A program made the translations under genes and the position numbers. A stretch of DNA of 64,000 nt from Halopseudomonas oceani (GTDB lineage Bacteria; Pseudomonadota; Gammaproteobacteria; Pseudomonadales; Pseudomonadaceae): NCBI RefSeq assembly GCF_002903165.1, contig NZ_PPSK01000002.1, forward strand, positions 310,001 through 374,000, given 5' to 3'. The notes below the pieces were generated by a model. The model saw only the letters and a program-made list of their open reading frames with translations. It had not been told where the DNA came from and ran no database searches. Positions 25,975 to 35,572 of this stretch are shown in pieces. Numbering within the stretch: position 1 is the first letter of the stretch; each line of letters begins with the position of its first letter.

Positions 25975-26069
25975 GGATGGACATCGTCCCCGGTGGGGCG
26001 CCCGGACTTCAACTCCGGTGAGATGCGCAACGCGTGTCTGGTGGGTTCGACTCCCATGTCCTTCCGCCA
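25975..26069 (+). tRNA. selC: tRNA-Sec (anticodon TCA)
   Basis: A 95-base tRNA, the length of E. coli selC, with CCA encoded. The anticodon stem CCGGA / TCCGG encloses CTTCAAC with TCA at 26009-26011. It has a long D stem (GTCCCC-GGT-GGGGC), a large variable arm and TTCGACT in the T loop. The 8-bp acceptor stem GGATGGAC / GTCCTTCC contains one T-T mismatch at the fourth pair. It lies 15 bases after selB. Confidence 0.95.
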
Positions 26070-26084
26070 ACTTTCCGCTCTGAG

Positions 26085-26519
26085 CTATTCGCCCTGGGTG
26101 TCGTAGCGCATGCACAGCTCGGCATGGCCGGTGTGCTCGTCTACTTGCTCGGCGGTGACCCTGAAACCCTGTTTTTGGTAGAAGCCGACACTGGCGTGAT
26201 TGGCCTTGTAGACGGTCAACTGTAGTGACTTGCGCCGCCGCTTGGCTTCATCCAGCAGTCGAGAACCGATCCCCTGGCCCTGACGGTCAGGTGCGACAAA
26301 CAGCGCTGCCAGACAGTCGTCCACCAGACAGCAGAAACCGCTAGCCCGGCCTTGATGCTCCTCCAGAAAACACTCCGAGGCAGGAATGTAGAGCGTGCGC
26401 ATGTCCTCCAGCCGTGCCTGCCAGAAGGCCGGTTCGACAAAGTCATGCGCCTTGATTGAGGCGGCCAGCCAGATGTCGGCAAGCTGTTTCGTATCGTCCT
26501 GACTAGCGGCTCTGATCAC
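26085..26519 (-). CDS. GNAT-family N-acetyltransferase, YjaB-like
   Basis: A GNAT enzyme of about 144 residues using acetyl-CoA. The acetyl-CoA loop is LFVAPDRQGQGIGSRLL (Q/R-x-x-G-x-G) and the C-terminal core NHASVGFYQKQGFRV is typical. DIWLAASIKAHDFVEPAFW near the start resembles E. coli YjaB. GTG 26519 has GGGAG upstream at a reasonable distance; a TTG at 26537 is the alternative. It is convergent with selC, 15 bases away. Substrate unknown. Confidence 0.82.
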   Translation of the reverse strand: MIRAASQDDTKQLADIWLAASIKAHDFVEPAFWQARLEDMRTLYIPASECFLEEHQGRASGFCCLVDDCLAALFVAPDRQGQGIGSRLLDEAKRRRKSLQLTVYKANHASVGFYQKQGFRVTAEQVDEHTGHAELCMRYDTQGE

Positions 26520-26639
26520 CTTCCGTGCTCCCTGCAAAATGTTAAGGCGGCGATGCTACCTGAACAGCGCCAGGGCGCAAGGCGATGCAAGCACTGTCTG
26601 CCTCTGCGCCGGTCTTCTAGTCATAGGCCTGCTCTATGA

Positions 26640-28988
<2,349 letters not shown>

Positions 28989-29450
28989 TCCCGTCGAGGT
29001 TATCCTTCCTACCCACGGGCGCCGCGAGGCGCCCGTGGCGTGTCTGTTACCTGCACCGACCTATCACGCTGGTGAATACCGTCTCACAGGAAGAAGTGTG
29101 ACTGTTCCTGCGTCATTTTCTGTCTCGTTGCGCTCGGTTATCTGCCCCCTTTTCAGGGTGATTTATCTGTTTTGGCGCAGTAGCTGCGTTGCTCGCAGGT
29201 GATTGTTTTTATTTAAAGAATGAATGTTCAGTCATTTATTTGCTGCGTTGATGTCGCTATGTCTGTGCGCTAGCGATGGCTGAGACGGAGTTGCTTTATG
29301 TATCGAAGTGAGCTGTTGATACGGCCGGAATGATCGTTCATTTTTGCGTTGTGCGGTCTTGCCCGCTTGCCTATGCTCGTTGCGATCGGACCTGTGACTG
29401 CCAGGTCACGACTGGTCTGACGCCCTCACAAAAATAAAATGGAGCGTTGC
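28989..29450. other. katG-esterase intergenic region with strong hairpin
   Basis: This 460-base gap starts with a perfect 10-bp hairpin CACGGGCGCC-GCGA-GGCGCCCGTG (29014-29037), which probably stops katG transcription although a T-run is lacking. The rest is AT-richer (29150-29300) and likely holds the esterase promoter; I cannot assign boxes with confidence. No gene is seen. Confidence 0.5.
29014..29037 (+). terminator. Hairpin after katG
   Basis: Ten-base perfect arms with a GCGA tetraloop, 26 bases after the katG stop. There is no following T-tract, so it may act in mRNA 3'-end protection or weak termination. Confidence 0.5.
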
Positions 29451-31445
29451 ATGAAACCCGGTATGGCAAAATCCCCTTTGCGTCTCAGCTATCTGAGCGC
29501 CTCTCTTATGGTGCTGGCACTGCCGCTGGCCGGCTGTCTTGGCGGCGGCGGTGGCGGAAGTGACGACAATAGTCGCACCGGTACCTTCGTCGATAGCCCG
29601 GTAGCTGGTCTCGATTACAGTGCTGGCAACCGCACTGGCACTACCAGCGCCACCGGCGACTTCAGCTACCAGCCAGGAGAAACGGTCACCTTTTCAATTG
29701 GTGACCTGGTGCTGGGCGCCGCGGCAGGTGCTGAAATGATGACCCCACTGAGCATCATGCAGGGTGCAACCGATGCATCCGACCCGCGGGTCAACAACCT
29801 GCTTATTCTGCTGCAGTCGCTGGATGCCGACGGCAACCTGAACAACGGTATCCAGATTACCGAGCAGATTCGGGCCGAGGTCTCGCTCGCGGCGGCGGGT
29901 ATCAATTTTGATCAGCCGGTGGCCGACTTTCGCACGGCCATTGCTGGCCTGATCGGTGATCTTGAGACTGCCGGTGCGTTTTCCGATACCGATCCGCGTG
30001 CGCGCAAGGTGGTAGCCGCTGACGATGCCCGTGAGCACTTCAGCCGCTCGACCGGTGAGCGTATCGTCGTCACCACGAGTGCTGGCGAGCTGCGCGGTTT
30101 CGAGTCCAGCAACACGACCTGGCAGTTCCTTGGGGTGCCCTACGCCAAGCCGCCGCTGGGTGAGCTGCGCTGGCGTGCCCCGGAGCCGGCTGAGCCGTGG
30201 GAAGGCGTCCGCGATGCTGTCGCCTGGAGCGATCAGGCGGCTCAGAACGCGGCACTGGAGCGTTTCGGTGAAGGCGGTATGAGTGAAGATTCGCTCTACC
30301 TCAACGTCACCACTCCCAAGGACGCCGATAACCTGCCGGTCATGGTCTGGTTTCACGGCGGCGGTTTCACCGCGCTGACCAGCAATACCATCCCGTTCAA
30401 CAACCCGGAAGCGGTTGTCAGCAAGGGCGTTGTGCAGGTCTCGGTCAACCACCGACTGGGCGCCTTCGGCTACCTGGCACACCCGGAGCTGACCGCCGAG
30501 AGCAGCTACGGCGGCTCCGGTAACTATGGTCAGATGGACCTGATCATGGCCCTGCAATGGGTTCAGGACAACATCGAGGCGTTCGGCGGCAATCCGGATA
30601 ACCTGACCATTTTTGGCGAGTCCGGTGGTGGTCGCAAGGTGCTGTCGCTGATGGCGTCTCCGCAGGCCGCAGGACTGTTCCATCGCGCGATCAGCCAGAG
30701 CGGCACCCTGCGTCCGGATACCCGCACGCTGGCCGATGGTGAGGCCCTTGGCCTGACAATTCAGGAGCGCATGGGCGTCGATTCACTGGCCGAGATGCGA
30801 GAAGCGACCTGGCAGCAGGTGGCGGCAGCTGCGACGGGTAACGAGTACACCAACATCGACAACTACTACCTGCCGGTATCCGAGCGTGCGCTGTTCGAGA
30901 CCGGTCAGGATAACGACGTGCCGTTCATGTTCAGCGTCAACACCAACGACACTGTGGAGCCGACCTATACGGCTATCAACGTGTTCCCCTGGATGGCACC
31001 GCTGAAAGCCCAGCCGATGTACGCGACCTTGTTTGCCCACCAACCGGCAGGCTGGCGCGCCCGCGGCATGCAGGCCTATCACGCGGCAGAGCTGGCTTAT
31101 CTGTTCAACAAGCTCGATAGCGTGGTGACCCATTACCAGCTTGGTCTGGTACTGGATCCGGCGACCGGCAGCTCATTGGTGATTGGTGATCTGAACAACA
31201 ACGGCGTTACTGGCTCGCGCGGTGATCCTGCAGACATCATGGCTTCAGCTGGTTTCGATGCCACTGACGAGGAGGTGATCGACCGCATGATGACCATCTG
31301 GACCAACTTCGCCAAAACCGGTAACCCGAGCATTGACGGCGAGATCAGCTATCCGGCCTACAACGCTGCCTCCGAGCCTTATGTCGAGCTGAACGAGGGC
31401 GCCGAGGCCAAGGTGTATCTGGGGGGCGCGCTCAGCGATGACTGA
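29451..31445 (+). CDS. Lipoprotein carboxylesterase (type B family), copy 1
   Basis: A 664-residue protein. Lipobox LPLAGC near residue 29 is followed by a poly-Gly tether (GCLGGGGGGSDDN). Residues 40-200 form a conserved N-terminal domain (TFVDSPVAGLDYSAGN, NLLILLQSLDADGNLNNG). The type-B carboxylesterase domain follows from about 205: LGVPYAKPPLGELRW, SEDSLYLNVTTP, WFHGGGF oxyanion loop, nucleophile in FGESGGGRK, and catalytic His probably in AYHAAELAYLF. It hydrolyses carboxylic esters at the cell surface or periplasm; substrate unknown. ATG 29451 has GGAG seven bases upstream and is preferred over ATG 29439. Tandem paralogue follows 100 bases later. Confidence 0.85.
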   Translation: MKPGMAKSPLRLSYLSASLMVLALPLAGCLGGGGGGSDDNSRTGTFVDSPVAGLDYSAGNRTGTTSATGDFSYQPGETVTFSIGDLVLGAAAGAEMMTPLSIMQGATDASDPRVNNLLILLQSLDADGNLNNGIQITEQIRAEVSLAAAGINFDQPVADFRTAIAGLIGDLETAGAFSDTDPRARKVVAADDAREHFSRSTGERIVVTTSAGELRGFESSNTTWQFLGVPYAKPPLGELRWRAPEPAEPWEGVRDAVAWSDQAAQNAALERFGEGGMSEDSLYLNVTTPKDADNLPVMVWFHGGGFTALTSNTIPFNNPEAVVSKGVVQVSVNHRLGAFGYLAHPELTAESSYGGSGNYGQMDLIMALQWVQDNIEAFGGNPDNLTIFGESGGGRKVLSLMASPQAAGLFHRAISQSGTLRPDTRTLADGEALGLTIQERMGVDSLAEMREATWQQVAAAATGNEYTNIDNYYLPVSERALFETGQDNDVPFMFSVNTNDTVEPTYTAINVFPWMAPLKAQPMYATLFAHQPAGWRARGMQAYHAAELAYLFNKLDSVVTHYQLGLVLDPATGSSLVIGDLNNNGVTGSRGDPADIMASAGFDATDEEVIDRMMTIWTNFAKTGNPSIDGEISYPAYNAASEPYVELNEGAEAKVYLGGALSDD

Positions 31446-31545
31446 GTGCAGCGCAGATAACGCAAACAATCTTAGGTTGGTTCTCGACCCACCGGCTGCA
31501 ACGGCAGCCCGGTGTGGTCGCTGAAGATGCAACAGGGAGTATCAC

Positions 31546-33570
31546 ATGGCTATTTCAAGACTGCGTAAACCGGCGCGTGTAGCCGCGCTGGGAGTCGGTT
31601 TGACCCCGCTGTTTCTGGCCTTGACGGGATGTCTGGGCGGTGGTGGCGGTGGCTCTGATGGTGATGCCACGCGCACCGGGGTGTTTGTTGACAGTCCGGT
31701 CGCCGGACTGGATTACGAGGGCAGTAAAACGCCTGCCGGACAGACCGATGCCGAGGGAGGATTCCGCTACCAGGCGGATGAAACCATTCGCTTCTTCATC
31801 GGCGATCTGGCGTTGGGGGCGGCAGTCGGTGCCCCGGAATTGACGCCGCTGAGTGTTGTCTCCGGAGCGGAGTCTGCGACTGATCAGCGGGTCACCAATC
31901 TGCTGATTTTGCTGCAGAGCATCGATGCCGATGGCAACCTGAATAACGGTATTCAGATCACCCACGAGATCCGCCAGGAAGTCTCGTTCAATGCTGGCAA
32001 TATTGACTTTGACCAACCCAGTGCTGATTTCCGCGCCAGCCTGACGGCCATGCTGGAACGGCTGGATGACGTCGGTGCGTTCACCGATACCGATCCGCGT
32101 GCTCGTGCGGTTGTTGATGCCGCTGACGCTCTGGCGCATTTTCAGCGTTCGACCGGCGCGCGTGTTGAAGTCGAGACCACCGGTGGCACCTTGCGCGGAT
32201 TTGAAGCCAACGCCTCGACCTGGCAGTTCCTCGGGGTTCCCTATGCCAAGCCCCCGTTGGGTGAGTTGCGCTGGCGCCCGCCGCAGCCGGCCGAGCCGTG
32301 GGAAGGTGTGCGTGAAGCGACGTCCTGGGCGGACCAGTCAGCGCAGGACTACACCCTAGAGCGGGTCAATGAAGGGGGCATGAGCGAAGATTCGCTTTAC
32401 CTCAATATCACCGCACCCAAGGATGCTGACAACCTGCCGGTCATGGTTTGGTTCCACGGCGGTTCGTTCGCCATCCTGTCGGCCAACTCGCCGCAGTACA
32501 ACAACCCCAACGGACTGGTCACCAAGGGCGTGGTGCAGGTCAGCGTCAATCACCGACTGGGGCCATTCGGTTACATTGCCCATCCGTTGCTGAGTGCCGA
32601 GAGTGGCTATGGCGCCTCTGGCAACTACGGCCAGATGGACCTGGTCATGGCGCTGGAGTGGATTCGCGACAATATCGCCGCCTTTGGCGGTGACCCGGGC
32701 AATGTCACCATTTTCGGCCAGTCCGGCGGCGGCGGTAAGGTCTATTCGTTGATGAACTCGCCGCAGGCGGTTGGGCTGTTCCACAAGGCGATCGTGCAGA
32801 GTGGCGTCGCACCGTTGGAGACCGACAGCTCGCCTGCCGATTCGCTGGCGGTATCTGAAGCCATTGGTGAGGCACTGTTCGAGCGGGTTGGGGTATCCAC
32901 CCTGGAGCAAGCGAGGGCGTTACCCTGGACGGCGTTTGCCAAGGCGGATCTGGATAACGACATCCCGCGGCAGACCTATCGCCCCAACTCGGATAATTAC
33001 TATCTGCCCAACACCTATTACGACAATGTTCAGCAGGGCATGCCCAGCGATGTACCGTTGATGGCTGGGGTGACCAATGGTGACTACACCACGATACGCG
33101 GGGCATTGCCGATCTGGTTGCAGCAGCGTAGTGCCGACTATCAGTCCAATCAGTACATCTATCGCTTCAGCCGGGTGCCGCCGGGCTGGGATGATCTGGG
33201 GCTGAGCAGTTGCCATGGCTGTGAGCTGCCGTACCTGTTCAATTACCCGGCCGGTATGGTGCAGAACTACCTGCTGGGGCTGGTATTGACCGATGCCTAC
33301 ACCCGGCCGCAGATCGGTGACCTGAACAACAACGGTGTGACCGGGACCCAGGGCGACGCAGCGGATATCTACGCCTCCATGCGCTGGGGCGCGCAGGATA
33401 TGGCCATGGCCGATTTGCTGATGACCCAGTGGAGCAACTTCGCCCGTACTGGCGACCCGAGTACCGAAACGCTGGCCTGGACGCCCTACAGTCTGGCAAA
33501 CGATGCCCTGATGGAGCACGGCAATGACGGTGTCGCGGCGATGACCACCGGAGTCGCCGAGACTCCCTGA
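31546..33570 (+). CDS. Lipoprotein carboxylesterase (type B family), copy 2
   Basis: A 674-residue paralogue of the preceding protein with the same architecture: lipobox LALTGC, tether GCLGGGGGGSDGD, the SPVAGLDY domain, then the esterase domain with LGVPYAKPPLGELRWRPPQP, WFHGGSF, nucleophile FGQSGGGGK and His in CHGCELPYLF. In the nucleophile elbow Gln replaces the usual Glu before Ser. Ribosome site AGGGAG lies before ATG 31546. The pair arose by tandem duplication and has diverged, mostly in the C-terminal third. A strong terminator follows at 33627. Confidence 0.85.
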   Translation: MAISRLRKPARVAALGVGLTPLFLALTGCLGGGGGGSDGDATRTGVFVDSPVAGLDYEGSKTPAGQTDAEGGFRYQADETIRFFIGDLALGAAVGAPELTPLSVVSGAESATDQRVTNLLILLQSIDADGNLNNGIQITHEIRQEVSFNAGNIDFDQPSADFRASLTAMLERLDDVGAFTDTDPRARAVVDAADALAHFQRSTGARVEVETTGGTLRGFEANASTWQFLGVPYAKPPLGELRWRPPQPAEPWEGVREATSWADQSAQDYTLERVNEGGMSEDSLYLNITAPKDADNLPVMVWFHGGSFAILSANSPQYNNPNGLVTKGVVQVSVNHRLGPFGYIAHPLLSAESGYGASGNYGQMDLVMALEWIRDNIAAFGGDPGNVTIFGQSGGGGKVYSLMNSPQAVGLFHKAIVQSGVAPLETDSSPADSLAVSEAIGEALFERVGVSTLEQARALPWTAFAKADLDNDIPRQTYRPNSDNYYLPNTYYDNVQQGMPSDVPLMAGVTNGDYTTIRGALPIWLQQRSADYQSNQYIYRFSRVPPGWDDLGLSSCHGCELPYLFNYPAGMVQNYLLGLVLTDAYTRPQIGDLNNNGVTGTQGDAADIYASMRWGAQDMAMADLLMTQWSNFARTGDPSTETLAWTPYSLANDALMEHGNDGVAAMTTGVAETP

Positions 33571-33626
33571 GCCTTTTGTATCGTGCGTGGGCTGTGAGAG
33601 CAGCCCTTCTGGCCAGATGGCCTGAT

Positions 33627-33659
33627 CCGGTGCCCGCGTTGGTGGGCACCGGTTTTTTT
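33627..33659 (+). terminator. Rho-independent terminator after the esterase pair
   Basis: Stem CCGGTGCCC / GGGCACCGG (9 bp) with loop GCGTTGGT, followed by seven T. Confidence 0.93.
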
Positions 33660-33916
33660 GTTCTGTTCGGAAGATCGGCGGTGCTACAGAATATTCCGCC
33701 AATGTGGTTCGCCGAATACTCGGATGGTGGAGTGTGCACTGGGGGGACGTCCCGTTTACGCGGGCAAGCAGCCACCCTTGGCTCGCCGTGAAGGCGAAAG
33801 GCTGATGCAACATCAGCGCGATACAGGAAGTGGTTCTGCTACCTGTGCTTGGCCAAGTCGGCGTTGGAGCTCTGCCAGCCTGAGGGCAGCTCCCATGCTC
33901 ACCCGGGATGAACCGT

Positions 33917-34936
33917 TTACCCGGCGGCCTTCAGTCGGTGTTCCCACAACCGGCGCGCCAGGCGACGCATGTTCGGAATCTCGTCGGTTTCATCGAGGAT
34001 CGGACGACCGATAAGGGTCTCGATGATGTCTTCCATGGTTACCAGGCCGCACCAGCTGCCGAACTCGTCGTAGACCAGACACAAATGCTGCTGCTCCTTG
34101 AGCATCTGGGTCATCAGCGCCTCGATATTCTGGCTGTCCTGCACGACCTTGACGGGCTTCATCAGGGTCGATATCGCAGCGTTCCGGTCATCGGTTGCCA
34201 GCAGGTCTACGCGAAACAGCACACCCAGCGGGGTTTCCTGCTCATCCAGCACCGGATAACGCGAGAACTGACCGTGCTGGACGCGCTGGCGTGCCTGCGT
34301 AACTGTCAGATTCGGGCCCAGTACTTCGCTGACGGTACGCGGTGTCATGATGTCGCGTACTCGGATGGTGTGCAGGTCCAGCACGTTTTGAATCATTCGC
34401 TGCTCGTCTTCATCCAGCGATTTGAGCTCCTGACCGAGCGCGGCCAGCGCCTTGATTTCGGCGCGCAGGTCATGCTCCGGCGCCTTGCCACCGAGACAGC
34501 GGGTCACCAGATCAGATAGCAGAATGAATGGTTTGAGCAACAGAATCATGCTGTTCAGCACACCGGGCATCAGCGGTGCCAGTGCCGGCCAATAGCGAGC
34601 GCCCAACGTCTTGGGCAGGATTTCTGAGCCCAGCAGGATCAGCAGGGTCATGATCGCGGAAGCGACGCCCAGATAGCCGTCACCGAACACGATTGTCACC
34701 TGTGCACCAACGCCAGTGGCGCCAACGGTATGGGCGACGGTGTTAAGGGTCAGGATGGCCGCCAGCGGTTGGTCGACGTTCTCCTTCAGCTGCTTCAGGC
34801 GTGGGTACAGGTTCGGGCGCTCGGACTTTTGTCGGGCGATGAAACTAGGTGTCATCGACAGCAGTGCCGCTTCGAGGATGGAACAGATGAAGGAAACCAG
34901 AATGGAGAGGACAGCAAACGCTATCAGAAGGGACAT
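33917..34936 (-). CDS. CNNM-domain membrane protein with CBS pair (CorC/HlyC type)
   Basis: A 339-residue protein. The N-terminal CNNM (DUF21) transmembrane domain spans about residues 1-150, with helices at 3-25, 57-78 and 87-108, and motifs SILEAALLS and GSEILPKTLGARY. A linker and two CBS domains follow (about 195-320: VRDIMTPRTV, QFSRYPVLDEQETPLGVLF, VYDEFGSWCGLVTMEDI). Such proteins transport or sense magnesium or similar divalent metals. Length is shorter than CorC-plus-CNNM fusions because the C-terminal transporter-associated domain is missing. Confidence 0.85.
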   Translation of the reverse strand: MSLLIAFAVLSILVSFICSILEAALLSMTPSFIARQKSERPNLYPRLKQLKENVDQPLAAILTLNTVAHTVGATGVGAQVTIVFGDGYLGVASAIMTLLILLGSEILPKTLGARYWPALAPLMPGVLNSMILLLKPFILLSDLVTRCLGGKAPEHDLRAEIKALAALGQELKSLDEDEQRMIQNVLDLHTIRVRDIMTPRTVSEVLGPNLTVTQARQRVQHGQFSRYPVLDEQETPLGVLFRVDLLATDDRNAAISTLMKPVKVVQDSQNIEALMTQMLKEQQHLCLVYDEFGSWCGLVTMEDIIETLIGRPILDETDEIPNMRRLARRLWEHRLKAAG

Positions 34937-35102
34937 GGGGATCTTGAGTGGCCAATGATGCGCCTAGTATACGACCGGTCGATTCCGGCTCAATTGTCTG
35001 GCTGATTCAGGATGTTTCCAGTCTCTGAGTGCCGGTGCCGCCACCTGTGCCTGGTTCGGGATACCTACCAGGCCGGATGCTCTCGGCGATCCGGCACCGG
35101 CG

Positions 35103-35537
35103 CTATGCTGCGTCGCTGTTGGCTGCGAACAAGGCTTCAAAGGTGTCCATGTCGAGCGCGGCGATGATCTTCTGTTGGTCATCGAGAATTTCGTACATCA
35201 CACCTTCGGTACCGCGGATGCTGAACAGCACCAGGGTGCCGCCATCGCCGCCGCACTCGCGGTGGGGCGTGGTGTCTGGCTGGCTGATGGTGTAGCTGCC
35301 GGTTGGGCGGGTTTCTTTCAGCTCGCCGTTGGCGTGAAACAGCTGATGCTCACCGCGAATAACGAAGGTGTGGTTCACCGCGCAATGTCGGTGCAGCACG
35401 ATGGGATCGTGGGCGTGAAAGTGAAATAGTACGTCGACCAGCTGGTTGGGGCGGTCGACACTGAGAATGCAGTAGTCGAAGTTCTCGAAGCCCGGCAGTT
35501 GGTGCCAGCGGATGTGGTTCAGATCAAGAGTGTGCAT
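35103..35537 (-). CDS. Cupin-domain protein
   Basis: A 144-residue single-domain cupin. Metal-binding histidines are visible in FHFHAHDPIVLHRHCAVNHTFVIRGEH (first cupin motif). ATG 35537 follows AAAGGACG; codons before it are not needed. The fold resembles small ChrR/acetylacetone-dioxygenase-type cupins. It lies 35 bases downstream of the NosR-like gene on the same strand and is probably co-transcribed. Substrate or regulatory role unknown. Confidence 0.75.
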   Translation of the reverse strand: MHTLDLNHIRWHQLPGFENFDYCILSVDRPNQLVDVLFHFHAHDPIVLHRHCAVNHTFVIRGEHQLFHANGELKETRPTGSYTISQPDTTPHRECGGDGGTLVLFSIRGTEGVMYEILDDQQKIIAALDMDTFEALFAANSDAA

Positions 35538-35572
35538 GGTTACGTCCTTTTGTTGTTGTGGCACTGCGGTTA

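Noticed and set aside
33660-33916. Small frames in the gap between the esterase terminator and the CNNM gene
   Set aside because: No ribosome sites, no domain pattern, and ordinary intergenic composition.
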